This document shows, in pieces, positions 19,555 to 29,076 of a stretch of DNA of 64,000 nt. This DNA comes from Bacteroidia bacterium. Lineage in GTDB: Bacteria; Bacteroidota; Bacteroidia; CAILMK01; JBBDIG01. Under the pieces are notes generated by a model. It worked only from the letters and a program-made list of their open reading frames with translations. It did no database searches and was not told where the DNA came from. A program made the translations under genes and the position numbers. Where the stretch lies: contig JBBDIG010000017.1 in assembly GCA_040880525.1 (NCBI GenBank), positions 90,911 through 154,910 on the forward strand, read 5' to 3'. Numbering within the stretch: position 1 is the first letter of the stretch; each line of letters starts with the position of its first letter.

Positions 19555-20172
19555 TTATCTTTCAATTCTAATGATTGCTCCTATTGCTCCTGGAACTGCT
19601 CCTTTAAGCATGATGAGATTCTTTTCAGGAAGTATTCTCACTACCCTCAGATTTTGCATCATTACCCTGGAATTTCCTGTTTGGCCAGCCATGCGCATTC
19701 CTTTAAAAACACGTGAAGGAAATGATGAAGCGCCCAAAGATCCCGGTGCCCTCTGCCGGTTATGCTGACCGTGCGTAGCACCTCCTACTCCTGCAAAACC
19801 ATGGCGTTTTACCACGCCCTGGAATCCTTTTCCTTTGGAAACTCCCACCACGTCAACGAATTCTCCCTCCTCGAAGATGTCTACTTTCAATTCATCCCCA
19901 GGATTCAATTCTTTTTCAAAATCCCGTATTTCCATCAATTTCCTTTTGGGAGTAGTTCCGGAAGCTTTGAAATGGCCTCTCAACGCACTAGTTGTGTGCT
20001 TTTCCTTTTTTTCGCCATAGCCTATCTGAACAGCCGAGTATCCATCCCTGTCCGAAGTCTTTACTTGCGTAATAACACATGGACCGGCTTCAATTACAGT
20101 TACCGGGATGTGGCGGCCCTCCTCATCAAAGAGGCTGGTCATTCCTATTTTTCTACCTAAAATTCCAAGCAT
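19555..20172 (-). CDS. rplC: 50S ribosomal protein L3
   Basis: 205 residues. Begins [19 protein letters not shown]; conserved [20 protein letters not shown] with the Gln-containing loop near the peptidyl transferase centre. Confidence 0.98.
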   Translation of the reverse strand: MLGILGRKIGMTSLFDEEGRHIPVTVIEAGPCVITQVKTSDRDGYSAVQIGYGEKKEKHTTSALRGHFKASGTTPKRKLMEIRDFEKELNPGDELKVDIFEEGEFVDVVGVSKGKGFQGVVKRHGFAGVGGATHGQHNRQRAPGSLGASSFPSRVFKGMRMAGQTGNSRVMMQNLRVVRILPEKNLIMLKGAVPGAIGAIIRIER

Positions 20173-20179
20173 GGCTTTA

Positions 20180-20485
20180 TCACACCTTTATTTCTACGTC
20201 CACACCACTGGGAAGTTCCAGTTTCATAAGTGCGTCCACGGTTTTTGAACTACTACTGAAAATATCAATCAGGCGCTTATGAGAGCAAAGTTGAAATTGC
20301 TCTCTTGACTCCTTGTTTACGTGAGGAGACCGAAGCACTGTATAGATTTTCTTTTCTGATGGCAAAGGAATGGGGCCACTTACCACGGCACCCGTTGTCT
20401 TTACTGTTTTTACGATCTTCTCCGCTGATTTATCCACCAGGTTGTAGTCGTAAGACTTTAATTTAATTCTGATTTTCTGACTCAT
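20180..20485 (-). CDS. rpsJ: 30S ribosomal protein S10
   Basis: 101 residues. Conserved [20 protein letters not shown] and RLIDIF. Also part of NusB-S10 antitermination in known systems. Directly follows fusA with a 9-bp gap; tuf, often found between them in other phyla, is absent. Confidence 0.98.
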   Translation of the reverse strand: MSQKIRIKLKSYDYNLVDKSAEKIVKTVKTTGAVVSGPIPLPSEKKIYTVLRSPHVNKESREQFQLCSHKRLIDIFSSSSKTVDALMKLELPSGVDVEIKV

Positions 20486-20494
20486 TTCCAGTTA

Positions 20495-22609
20495 TTAAAC
20501 TTTTTCGGCCTGACCTTTTAATTTGGTTAATACCTCATCGGATATACCTTGTGGAACAGGATCATAATGGGAGAATACCACAGTAGAAACTCCTCGTCCG
20601 GAAGTGATGGTTCTTAATGCCGTTACATATCCAAAGAGTTCGGAAAGTGGAACCTTGGCTTTTATTACCTGGGCGTCTCCGCGAGAGTCAATACCTTCTA
20701 GCTGGCCGCGTCTCCTGTTAAGGTCGCCCATTACATCACCCATATATTCTTCAGGTGTAACTACTTCTACACTCATTATAGGCTCAAGCAAAATGGGGCC
20801 GGCCTTACGGCAGGATTCCCGGTATGCCATCTTAGCGCACATTTCAAATGAAATAGCATCTGAGTCAACTGCGTGAAAAGAACCGTCAAACAGGCGTACT
20901 TTCATTGAATCCACTTCATATCCTGCAAGAACACCGTTTTCCATGGCTTGATTGAAGCCTTTCTGAATAGACGGAATAAATTCCCTGGGAATTGAACCTC
21001 CAACGATCTCATTCACAAACTGCAATCCCAACTCGCCTGCATCTGCCGGGCCTACTTCAACGGAAATATCCGCGAACTTACCCCGGCCACCTGTTTGCTT
21101 TTTGTAAACCTCACGATGCGTAATTGATTTGGTAATTGCTTCTTTATATGCAACTTGTGGGGCTCCCTGATTGCAATCCACTTTAAACTCACGTTTAAGT
21201 CGGTCCACAATAATCTCCAGGTGAAGCTCGCCCATTCCGCGAATCACGGTTTGACCGGTTTCATCATCAGTATGCACCCTGAATGTAGGATCCTCTTCAG
21301 ACAACTTCGCGAGTGCTACACCCAGTTTATCAACATCAGCCTGAGTTTTGGGCTCAATGGCGATTCCAATTACAGGTTCCGGGAATTCGATATTTTCCAG
21401 GATAATAGGCTTCTTTTCATAACAGAGCGTATCTCCCGTTTTTATGTCTTTAAATCCTACTGCTGCACCGATTTCGCCTGCCGCGATATTGTCAATTGGA
21501 TTTTGCTTGTTAGCGTGCATCTGAAAAATCCGCGAAATGCGCTCCTTTTTATTGGTACGCATATTTTGGACATAAGAACCTGCATCCAGATTTCCGGAAT
21601 ACACCCTGAAAAACGCCAGGCGCCCTACATAAGGGTCTGTCATGATCTTAAATGCAAGCGCTGAAAAAGGCTCATTGATATCAGGCTTTCTGATTTCTTC
21701 AGCTTCAGTATCAGGATTTACTCCAACAATAGGAGGCATATCCAAAGGAGAAGGAAGATACCTGACCACTGCATTCAGCAGGGCTTGAACCCCTTTATTT
21801 TTAAAGGCAGAGCCACACATCATTGGCGTAATGGCCAAGTCAATGGTCGCTTTACGAATCGCATGAACTAATTCATCTTCAGAGATCGAATCCGGATCCT
21901 CAAAAAATTTCTCCAGCAGTTTGTCATCATATTCGGCTACTGATTCAATCAGTTTTTCGCGCCATTCATTAGACAACTCTACCATATCTTCAGGAATGTC
22001 AATGCTTTCATACTTCATCCCGAAGCCTTCTTCATCCCAGATAATGGCTTTCATTGTGAGGAGATCCACAACACCTTTAAACTCTGCTTCAGCACCGATA
22101 GGAATTGTCAATGGAACCGGCTTAGCTCCAAGTTTGGTTCGTACCTGATTTACAACGCTGAAAAAATCAGCCCCGGCCCGATCCATTTTATTTACGAATC
22201 CCAGTCGGGGAACTTTGTATTTAGTGGCCTGGCGCCAAACGGTCTCGCTCTGAGGCTCTACACCACCTACAGCACAAAACAAAGCGATTGCTCCGTCAAG
22301 AACGCGCAATGATCTTTCTACTTCAACGGTAAAATCCACGTGGCCTGGAGTATCAATGATATTAATAATGTGGTTCTCATTATTAAACATCCAATAAGTT
22401 TTGGTGGAAGCCGAGGTAATGGTGATTCCACGCTCCTGCTCCTGCACCATCCAGTCCATGGTAGCGGTTCCTTCATGCACTTCACCTATTTTATAATTAA
22501 TCCCGGTGTAGTACAAAATACGCTCAGTCGTGGTGGTTTTACCGGCATCTATGTGTGCCATGATGCCAATATTCCTTAATAACCTAAGATCCTTATTTTC
22601 GAGTGCCAT
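20495..22609 (-). CDS. fusA: Elongation factor G
   Basis: 704 residues, full length. GTPase driving ribosomal translocation. G1 [20 protein letters not shown]2 region RGITITSA, G3 [13 protein letters not shown]4 [10 protein letters not shown]. Domains II-V are complete, including [20 protein letters not shown]. Between rpsG and rpsJ. Confidence 0.98.
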   Translation of the reverse strand: MALENKDLRLLRNIGIMAHIDAGKTTTTERILYYTGINYKIGEVHEGTATMDWMVQEQERGITITSASTKTYWMFNNENHIINIIDTPGHVDFTVEVERSLRVLDGAIALFCAVGGVEPQSETVWRQATKYKVPRLGFVNKMDRAGADFFSVVNQVRTKLGAKPVPLTIPIGAEAEFKGVVDLLTMKAIIWDEEGFGMKYESIDIPEDMVELSNEWREKLIESVAEYDDKLLEKFFEDPDSISEDELVHAIRKATIDLAITPMMCGSAFKNKGVQALLNAVVRYLPSPLDMPPIVGVNPDTEAEEIRKPDINEPFSALAFKIMTDPYVGRLAFFRVYSGNLDAGSYVQNMRTNKKERISRIFQMHANKQNPIDNIAAGEIGAAVGFKDIKTGDTLCYEKKPIILENIEFPEPVIGIAIEPKTQADVDKLGVALAKLSEEDPTFRVHTDDETGQTVIRGMGELHLEIIVDRLKREFKVDCNQGAPQVAYKEAITKSITHREVYKKQTGGRGKFADISVEVGPADAGELGLQFVNEIVGGSIPREFIPSIQKGFNQAMENGVLAGYEVDSMKVRLFDGSFHAVDSDAISFEMCAKMAYRESCRKAGPILLEPIMSVEVVTPEEYMGDVMGDLNRRRGQLEGIDSRGDAQVIKAKVPLSELFGYVTALRTITSGRGVSTVVFSHYDPVPQGISDEVLTKLKGQAEKV

Positions 22610-22617
22610 TATTTCTT

Positions 22618-23085
22618 TTAAAATCTAAAATGGGAGAATGCACGGTTTGCGTCCGCCATTCTGTGAGTATCTTCTTTTTTCTTCACAGCGGCCCCTTCTC
22701 CATTTGCAGCCGCCATAATCTCAGCCGCCAGTTTATCAGCCAGGGACTTTCCACTTCTTTTCCTGGTGTAGAAAATCAACCACCTCATGCCAAGTGCTGT
22801 TTTCCGGCCTGCTCTCACTTCCATAGGGATCTGGAAGGTGGCTCCTCCTACTCTCCGGCTTTTCACTTCAACTGACGGTGTAATATTGGTGAGGGCTTTT
22901 TTCCAAATCTCCAGCCCGTTTTCCTTGGTTTTACCTTCCACAATGTCCAGCGCATCATATACCACTTTATATGCAGTGCTCTTTTTGCCGTCCAGCATCA
23001 GGTTGTTTACAAACTTTGCAAGCACCTCATCCTTATAGCGTGGATCCGGGGTAAGACGAAGTTTTTTAGGTTTAGCTTTTCTCAT
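22618..23085 (-). CDS. rpsG: 30S ribosomal protein S7
   Basis: 155 residues. [20 protein letters not shown]; conserved [18 protein letters not shown] and [20 protein letters not shown]. Head assembly initiator, second gene of the str operon. Confidence 0.98.
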   Translation of the reverse strand: MRKAKPKKLRLTPDPRYKDEVLAKFVNNLMLDGKKSTAYKVVYDALDIVEGKTKENGLEIWKKALTNITPSVEVKSRRVGGATFQIPMEVRAGRKTALGMRWLIFYTRKRSGKSLADKLAAEIMAAANGEGAAVKKKEDTHRMADANRAFSHFRF

Positions 23086-23102
23086 TGTCTGTGATCAGAA
23101 AA

Positions 23103-23477
23103 TTATTTCTTCGGCCGTTTGGTGCCGTATTTACTTCTTCCTTGTTTACGGTTGTCAACGCCTGCCGTATCCAGCGCGCCACGTATAATGTGGTAGCGAA
23201 CTCCAGGCAAGTCTTTTACCCTGCCTCCCCTGATCAGCACAATAGAGTGCTCCTGAAGATTATGGCCTTCACCAGGAATATATACGTTCACTTCCTTTGA
23301 ATTAGTAAGGCGTACTCTTGCCACTTTCCTCATTGCCGAATTCGGCTTCTTCGGTGTTGTTGTATAAACCCGGGTGCAAACGCCCCGTTTTTGTGGGCAG
23401 GAATCAAGCGCAGGAGATTTACTCTTCTTTTTAATTTGCTTTCTTCCTTTCCGGATTAACTGTTGAATCGTAGGCAT
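23103..23477 (-). CDS. rpsL: 30S ribosomal protein S12
   Basis: 124 residues. Decoding-centre protein. [20 protein letters not shown] carries the two Lys positions (family K42 and K87 region [12 protein letters not shown]) in their streptomycin-sensitive state. First gene of the supercluster; a clear promoter lies 40 bp upstream. Confidence 0.98.
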   Translation of the reverse strand: MPTIQQLIRKGRKQIKKKSKSPALDSCPQKRGVCTRVYTTTPKKPNSAMRKVARVRLTNSKEVNVYIPGEGHNLQEHSIVLIRGGRVKDLPGVRYHIIRGALDTAGVDNRKQGRSKYGTKRPKK

Positions 23478-23516
23478 ATCTTAATGTTTCTACATTACCC
23501 CTCGAATAAGGGAGTG

Positions 23517-23547
23517 CAAAGGTATAGGATTGGTATACCATTCACAA
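23517..23547 (-). promoter_or_regulatory. Main promoter of the str-S10-spc-alpha cluster
   Basis: Minus strand: -33 TTG (within TTTTTTG) at 23545-23547, 20 bases, then -7 box TACCTTTG at 23517-23524, followed by CACTCC. This matches the Bacteroidota TTG-N(19-23)-TAnnTTTG promoter. The extended 14-base core recurs in front of rpmC. Confidence 0.8.
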
Positions 23548-23624
23548 AAAATGTTTCTGAATTTTTATAGACGTAAGGGGCCGTTTGAAACACCGTTTTC
23601 ATAAGGCATCCGGAATATAAAACC

Positions 23625-24749
23625 TTACTTCTGCCGCTGTTGCGGATTAACGTTGTTCTCCACCTTCCGGGCACGCAGGCTTCTTATTAAAATGAATATC
23701 CCGATTATAATAAAAGGGATGCTCAGTAACTGACCCATATTCAGGGCCATTTGCTCCTCAAAACCCACTTGCGGTGCTTTAAAGAATTCCACCACAAAAC
23801 GCACACTAAAGAGAAGTGACAGGAATAATCCAAATAAAGAACCTACCGGGGTTCGTGACATCATCTTTAAATACAACCCTCCAAGAAGCAAGAAAATGAG
23901 CAAATAACTCAGGCCCTCGTAAAGCTGAGAAGGATGACGTGGAATGCCGTTCGCTATAAAACTTGCATGAAGGGTTCCATCCGGACTTTGAGCAATCTGT
24001 GGATTCAGCGACTCCGGCAACTGCACATTTTCCCAAATCTCTTCGTAGCTGTTAAAAAGGCTGCGCAATTGAGTATTGACAAATAAACCGGCCTGGTCAG
24101 CCTCCATCCGGCTTTCTGTTGTAAAGATAATCCTGTATTCCAGGCCAGCTAATGATAATGCCTCTGTTGCGGTATCAGACCCCGGATGGGCATTTACTTC
24201 CACATCTTCTATGTATTCCGGATAAGCTGCCTCCAATCTGCTTTCACTTGGCTTGGCGTATACAAATCCATAGGAAACGTCAGTTGGTTTGCCATAGACT
24301 TCTGAATTCATAAGATTGCCTGCACGAATAAAAAAACCGGCTAATGCCACTGTGATCACAAGCCTGTCAAGTATCCAGAGGAAAGAATGGGAATGGAATT
24401 TTTTTACTGAATAATATACTGCCAGCAAGATACCTATTGCAGCACCATGACTGGCAAGGCCGCCTTCCCATACATATAAGATCTCGATGGGATTGTCCAG
24501 ATAATAATCGGGCTGATAAAAGAGCACATGGCCCAATCTTGCTCCTGCCACCGCTCCAATGATAATGTTCATAGAGAGCTTATCCAACTGTTCGATCTTA
24601 ACGTCTTCCCATTTGTAGAAACGGGCCATTAATACGTAGCCTAAGAAAAACGACAAGGCCCAGGAAAGCCCATACCAACGTGGGGTTACCGGTCCAATTG
24701 TGAAAATCTCCGGGGCTACGTCCCAGATTATAAACGATAAGAAGTGCAT
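23625..24749 (-). CDS. lgt: Prolipoprotein diacylglyceryl transferase with large periplasmic insertion
   Basis: 374 residues from ATG 24749 (a GTG just upstream is also in frame). It transfers diacylglycerol from phosphatidylglycerol to the lipobox Cys of prolipoproteins, in the inner membrane. Family landmarks: PRWYGLSWALSFFLGY, GARLGHVLFYQPDYY, YVWEGGLASHGA, FIRAGNLMNSEVYGKPTDVS (Lgt signature) and GIPRHPSQLYEG. Between the last two, residues about 165-268 form a hydrophilic insertion of roughly 100 residues, making the protein about 90 longer than E. coli Lgt. Similar insertions are known in Bacteroidota; function unknown. A lipoprotein gene follows 18 bp upstream. Confidence 0.94.
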   Translation of the reverse strand: MHFLSFIIWDVAPEIFTIGPVTPRWYGLSWALSFFLGYVLMARFYKWEDVKIEQLDKLSMNIIIGAVAGARLGHVLFYQPDYYLDNPIEILYVWEGGLASHGAAIGILLAVYYSVKKFHSHSFLWILDRLVITVALAGFFIRAGNLMNSEVYGKPTDVSYGFVYAKPSESRLEAAYPEYIEDVEVNAHPGSDTATEALSLAGLEYRIIFTTESRMEADQAGLFVNTQLRSLFNSYEEIWENVQLPESLNPQIAQSPDGTLHASFIANGIPRHPSQLYEGLSYLLIFLLLGGLYLKMMSRTPVGSLFGLFLSLLFSVRFVVEFFKAPQVGFEEQMALNMGQLLSIPFIIIGIFILIRSLRARKVENNVNPQQRQK

Positions 24750-24767
24750 CACGGGATGAAAACGCTT

Positions 24768-25298
24768 TTAGTTATTGGGAGAGTTGGCAGCATTGGGTTG
24801 TTCTTCACCCGCAGGAGTATCGGCAGGATCCGGAGGTGAATGCATTTCTGGCCGGGACACACGAAGGGCTTCATCTAAACGTTTACGATAGTCCTCAAGC
24901 AGCATTCGCTGGTCAGCCAAAAATTGACTCCATTTTTCACGCACCTCTTCTTCTCCCTCTGACTCAGTAAGTATTTTGAAAAACTGATCGCTTATCGTAG
25001 AATACATTTCAGTCAGTTCGCGCTGTGTTTCTGACATCATTGTGAAATGCCAGCCCCCGGCTGGGTTTGCCGCACCGGGATTATGCATCACCTCCTGCCC
25101 TAAATGATGCTGATGCTCCCTTGCCTGGTTGAGAAGGTCCAAATATTCGGCTGCCAGATCCCGCCTTTCATTGTTTATTTCCTGTACCCATTCCTGATTA
25201 AAGGATGCATTGCCACAAGCGGAAAAAAGAAATGTAAATAATATAACAACAAAGCCGGAAACGCTCCGGAACAGCTTGAAAAAAGAATTCAACTTCAT
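24768..25298 (-). CDS. Unrecognised lipoprotein
   Basis: 176 residues from ATG 25298. A longer frame reaching 25319 would start inside the promoter box, so 25298 is preferred. Signal peptide with lipobox (FTFLFSAC, modified Cys about residue 28). The mature part is hydrophilic and helical (QEWVQEINNERRDLAAEYLD and further amphipathic helices) and ends in a Pro/Asn/Ala-rich tail. No family recognised. Encoded directly upstream of lgt, whose product would modify it; probably one transcription unit. Confidence 0.75.
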   Translation of the reverse strand: MKLNSFFKLFRSVSGFVVILFTFLFSACGNASFNQEWVQEINNERRDLAAEYLDLLNQAREHQHHLGQEVMHNPGAANPAGGWHFTMMSETQRELTEMYSTISDQFFKILTESEGEEEVREKWSQFLADQRMLLEDYRKRLDEALRVSRPEMHSPPDPADTPAGEEQPNAANSPNN

Positions 25299-25316
25299 AG
25301 GATTGTAAAATTTGAG

Positions 25317-25324
25317 CAAAGATA
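25317..25324 (-). promoter_or_regulatory. Putative promoter for the lipoprotein-lgt unit, -7 box TATCTTTG
   Basis: Minus strand TATCTTTGC, TAnnTTTG consensus, 18 bp upstream of ATG 25298. It helps decide the start of that gene. Confidence 0.6.
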
Positions 25325-25368
25325 GAAGAATTGACTTTCCTGATATGGGTTCGGGAGCCTTAGCCAGA

Positions 25369-26574
25369 CTAGCGGTAGAGCCACGTCTGCGGATTCATTT
25401 TTTCAAAGTTCTTCCAAATTTCAAAATGCAGTTCCGAAGCACCTGTTTTTGGATTGTAATTGACCACACCCAAGGTCTGTTTAGTCTTTACCTGATCACC
25501 GGGCTTTACCACCACCTGCGCGAGATTACCATATACCGTGAAGTAGTCGCCATGCTTCATCATCACGGCTGTACCTTGCCCCGGCAAACGAATGACTCTT
25601 ACCACTTCGCCATTAAATACTGCCCTGGCCAGCGCTCCTTTACTGGTTTGAAAATCCACACCATTATTATAGGTTTTGACGCCCGGCAAATCAGGATGGC
25701 TGTGCTCGCCAAATGTTTGTGAAATAAAGCCCTTTTCCACTGGCCATGGAAGCTTCGCCTTATTGGTGGTAAAATCTGCCGAAAGTTTAGCTGCCTCAGG
25801 CGTAAGGGCATAAGAGGTACCCGCAGTACCGCTTTTGGCACGTGAAGCTTTTATTTCAGCTTCTATGATATCCTTTATCGCTTTATCAAGACTGGCTTTG
25901 GCTGCCTGTTCTTCGCGCAACTGTCGCTGCAATTCCTGGTTTTTACTCTTCAACTGGCTCACCAGACTTCCTTTGCTGCTCTTATCTTGCTCCAGTTCCT
26001 GCTTCTCGTCAGTCTGTTTTGCAAGCAAACTTCTTTTATCTGCAATCTGAGCCTGCAGGTCATCCATCCTGAAACTGAGCGCTTCCTGCGTTTCCTTGAT
26101 CAATTCAATTTGCTTCTTCCGGTATTCTGTAAAATACTGAAGAAATTTCAATCGCTGGTAGGCTGCATTAAATGATTCAGCCGAGAAGATAAAGACAAGC
26201 TCATTGTAGGCACTGTGATTTTTATATGCGTAATAAACCAGCTTGGCGTACTCCTCCTTGAGTTGCAGAAGATCGCGCTCCATTGCGTCTACTACTCCCT
26301 GGGTTTCGCGGATATTTTCATTCAGAATTCCAATTTCGCTGCTGATGGCCTGGATCAGTTCCTCACGACTCCGAATTTGCTCATTCAGCACGCCCAGGTA
26401 TTTCACCGTTTGCCGCTGCTGCTGAGTAGTTTCGTTGATAAGCTTCTTGGTAAACTCAATTTGCTCCTCTGCCTTTTTGCGCTTTTCCTCTAGCTGACTG
26501 CGGTTCTGGCCCGGCAGCACCTGGGGAAGTACAAACAGCAGAAACAAGAAGAGCAGGCTACTTTTTGCGATCAT
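25369..26574 (-). CDS. EnvC-like murein hydrolase activator (degenerate LytM/M23 domain)
   Basis: 401 residues from ATG 26574. Signal peptide (residues 1-22), a long coiled coil (about 25-240, Gln/Glu/Lys-rich with RSQLEEKRKKAEEQIEFTKK), then an M23-type LytM fold. The zinc/catalytic positions are altered: NNGVDF has Asn where the first His ligand is expected, TVYGNL has Asn for His of Y(A/G)HL, and ASELHFEIW keeps only the last His of HxH. It is therefore probably non-hydrolytic, an activator of amidases at the division site like EnvC. Overlaps the end of the DUF4292 gene by 17 bp. Confidence 0.85.
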   Translation of the reverse strand: MIAKSSLLFLFLLFVLPQVLPGQNRSQLEEKRKKAEEQIEFTKKLINETTQQQRQTVKYLGVLNEQIRSREELIQAISSEIGILNENIRETQGVVDAMERDLLQLKEEYAKLVYYAYKNHSAYNELVFIFSAESFNAAYQRLKFLQYFTEYRKKQIELIKETQEALSFRMDDLQAQIADKRSLLAKQTDEKQELEQDKSSKGSLVSQLKSKNQELQRQLREEQAAKASLDKAIKDIIEAEIKASRAKSGTAGTSYALTPEAAKLSADFTTNKAKLPWPVEKGFISQTFGEHSHPDLPGVKTYNNGVDFQTSKGALARAVFNGEVVRVIRLPGQGTAVMMKHGDYFTVYGNLAQVVVKPGDQVKTKQTLGVVNYNPKTGASELHFEIWKNFEKMNPQTWLYR

Positions 26575-27334
26575 AACTGGCTGGTATGCTATAGGGCATA
26601 TCCTGGGACTCATTGATTATATACCGCGTAAAATTAATATCCAATGATAAATCCTGCGGTTCATCCAAAACTAATCTAATTCCTTGTGGAAAATGCTTAC
26701 CCCCTATTTCCTTAAAATTGGAATAATGAAGATCAAACTTTTGATTATTCGGCTGATCTTCATAGTGAATTCTTGAGGGACGAAAAATTGAAGGGAGCAG
26801 CCACAACATTTCACTTCCACGCTGACTGTGGTTCGTAAGCAGTATCAGACCATTCTCCGCCTGTGCGTCAAATTTGCGCGACACGGGGACAATGGAATTT
26901 CCCAAAATTAAATCCTGCAGAAGGGCGAACGTCAATTCCGGAACGCCCGTAAATTTTCTGATTTCATCAAAGTTCAACACCTGGTATTCCTTATTAATGC
27001 GATCCAATACCAGCGCACTGTCAGGGGAGATAACGATCCGGGCAATTTCAATCCCGAATAGTGGAGTAACCGACATCCAAAGCATGCTGTCCTGCTGCAT
27101 TCGCAGGTTTACAGTGGCACTTATATTCTGGTCTTCATCCTTAAAACTGATTTTGCACCGCCCGGAAAGCCATTCAAATCCTGCCCTGTTCTCATCCAGT
27201 TCTCCCATTAAAAATTTTGTATTGAGATAATTTCGGGGAACTCCCGCAACTTCTTTTTTTGACCGGCAGGAACTCATCATTAAGCAGGAAACCAGAAAAA
27301 AAAGCAGGATGGCAGGAAGGCGAAGACTATTCAT
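26558..27334 (-). CDS. DUF4292-family lipoprotein
   Basis: 258 residues. Lipoprotein signal (SCLMMSSCRSKKE, modified Cys about 23). The mature domain (MLWMSVTPLFGIEIARIVIS, LDRINKEYQVLNFDEIRK, LQDLILGN) resembles the DUF4292 family, which has a LolB/LolA-like beta layout. It lies between a TPR lipoprotein (8-bp overlap) and the EnvC-like gene, a neighbourhood I recall as recurrent in Bacteroidota. An envelope-assembly role is inferred from context only. Confidence 0.8.
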   Translation of the reverse strand: MNSLRLPAILLFFLVSCLMMSSCRSKKEVAGVPRNYLNTKFLMGELDENRAGFEWLSGRCKISFKDEDQNISATVNLRMQQDSMLWMSVTPLFGIEIARIVISPDSALVLDRINKEYQVLNFDEIRKFTGVPELTFALLQDLILGNSIVPVSRKFDAQAENGLILLTNHSQRGSEMLWLLPSIFRPSRIHYEDQPNNQKFDLHYSNFKEIGGKHFPQGIRLVLDEPQDLSLDINFTRYIINESQDMPYSIPASYDRKK

Positions 27335-29072
27335 AGAGGCGCTTCTCCTTTATCTTCTTTTCCAGGTTTACAGAATCTGAGCCGCTGGCCAGCGCCTTCT
27401 GCCATTGCTCTACGGCCTTGCCGGTTTCACCCAGTTGAAAAAGAACGTCTCCATAATGTTCCAGCACTTCAGCGCTTTCGGGACTTTTTTGAAGGGCTTG
27501 CTCAATGTAGGTTTTGGCCTCAGCATAGTTGCCGAGTTTATATAATATCCAGCCGTAAGTATCCAGATAAGATGCATTTCCGGGTTCCAGAGAAAGTGAA
27601 CGTTTGCTCATTTCCTGCGCCTCTTCCAGCCTTTCTCCCCGAAGGGACAGGTAATAAGCATAATTATTCAGCGCCACCGCATTATCAGGATTGAGATCGA
27701 GCGCCTTTTCAAACTGCTCATCTGATGCTTTATAATTTTCCTGGCGATAATAGGCTTCCGCAAGGTTTGCATGAAACTGTCCCTGCAGGTTGGGGTTTCC
27801 TACGGTGATTGAGAGACCCGTTTCCAATACCGAAACAGCTTCCTTATAATCTTCCAGTTGCAAATTGGCCACTCCTTCAAAAAAGTACAGAATTGGCTGA
27901 TTAGGGAAATATTCCTGCGCTGTACGACTTTCTGATTTCATCGCCTCCCAGTCACTCAGCTCCGATTCGATGAAGAGCAATTGCTGCCAAACGGCAAATA
28001 CATTTTGCTGCAACTCCACGCTTTGGCGGTACTGTTTCCGGGCCTCCTTCTTCTGATTGTCGCGGTATAACAAATCACCATACAGGGCATGTGCTTTAGC
28101 TTCTCCGGGGTGGGCCTCTATCAGCATTTCCGCCAGGGTAAACGCTTCCTCTTTATTTTCATTCGTAAACCCCTGCATTAGGTAGTTTCCGTAAATAATC
28201 TCCACCTTCTGGTCTATATCCACCTCCGGATTATTAAAAGCCTGCTTCAGATAATACGCTGCTCTTTCATAGTTTCTTTGGCTGCGGTAGTATTCTGCCA
28301 GTGCCATTTGCACCTTTCCGTTGGTTGAATCTATTTCGGCCATTTGCTCCAGCACTTCAAAAGCCTTTTCATGATAGCCGTTCACCTGGTAAACGTCAGC
28401 AAGGATCTTGTAATACCTGAGATCCTGTGGTGACTGGTCTATCAGTTTCCGGATTTCTTTTGCCGCCTTCTCCACTTCGTTTTGCCGCAAGTATATTTTG
28501 TGCTTTTGCAAAACGACTATCTCATTCACGCCCAGTTGTTTCTCCATGCGTTCATAGACCTCAAGCGCCTTTTGAGGCTGGTTGGCAAATAGATACATAT
28601 TTGCCATGCTGTTATAATATTCAGCATTTTCCGGTTCAAGGCCAGTGAGTTTGCCATACACACCCGCAGCCCCCAAAAAATTCTTTTGCTGTTCGAGTAT
28701 TTGGGCTTTGATGATATAATACCATTTATTATCCGGCTCGTATTTTATCGCCTGATCAACATGGCCGAGGGCCTCATCCATCCGCGACATTGAAAAATAG
28801 GCTCGCGCCAGTTCATAATTGGCAGGTGCATGAGTTTCATCAATATTCAGTGCCTTCTCAAAATTCTCGGCAGCTTTATCAGCATTTCCCACCATGCTCT
28901 GTTTGGTGCCTTCATAATAATAGTTGTCAAACTCAAGCTGCTTCAGAAAGTCCGTGTCCTTCTTTGCCGGAACCGTGGAAGGCGTACCCTGTGCCAGCCG
29001 CTCTCTTTTGCAGGAGGTAGATAGCAGCACTAAACAGGACAGGACTACCAGTGGGAATTTTAATTTTATCAA
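27327..29072 (-). CDS. TPR-repeat lipoprotein
   Basis: 581 residues. The most plausible start is TTG at 29072, because the encoded IKLKFPLVVLSCLVLLSTSC is a lipoprotein signal peptide and no ATG precedes it. The mature part is a near-continuous array of about 14-15 tetratricopeptide repeats (for example AAENFEKALNIDETHAPANY, AEYYNSMANMYLFANQPQKA, ALNNYAYYLSLRGERLEEAQ). Probably an outer-membrane or periplasmic scaffold. Four bp after the nucleotidyltransferase gene and overlapping the DUF4292 gene: one operon. Confidence 0.88.
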   Translation of the reverse strand: MIKLKFPLVVLSCLVLLSTSCKRERLAQGTPSTVPAKKDTDFLKQLEFDNYYYEGTKQSMVGNADKAAENFEKALNIDETHAPANYELARAYFSMSRMDEALGHVDQAIKYEPDNKWYYIIKAQILEQQKNFLGAAGVYGKLTGLEPENAEYYNSMANMYLFANQPQKALEVYERMEKQLGVNEIVVLQKHKIYLRQNEVEKAAKEIRKLIDQSPQDLRYYKILADVYQVNGYHEKAFEVLEQMAEIDSTNGKVQMALAEYYRSQRNYERAAYYLKQAFNNPEVDIDQKVEIIYGNYLMQGFTNENKEEAFTLAEMLIEAHPGEAKAHALYGDLLYRDNQKKEARKQYRQSVELQQNVFAVWQQLLFIESELSDWEAMKSESRTAQEYFPNQPILYFFEGVANLQLEDYKEAVSVLETGLSITVGNPNLQGQFHANLAEAYYRQENYKASDEQFEKALDLNPDNAVALNNYAYYLSLRGERLEEAQEMSKRSLSLEPGNASYLDTYGWILYKLGNYAEAKTYIEQALQKSPESAEVLEHYGDVLFQLGETGKAVEQWQKALASGSDSVNLEKKIKEKRLYE

Positions 29073-29076
29073 AAGA

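Noticed and set aside
20486..20494. Missing tuf gene between fusA and rpsJ as a deletion
   Set aside because: Absence of tuf here is common in Bacteroidota, where it lies elsewhere; not evidence of loss.
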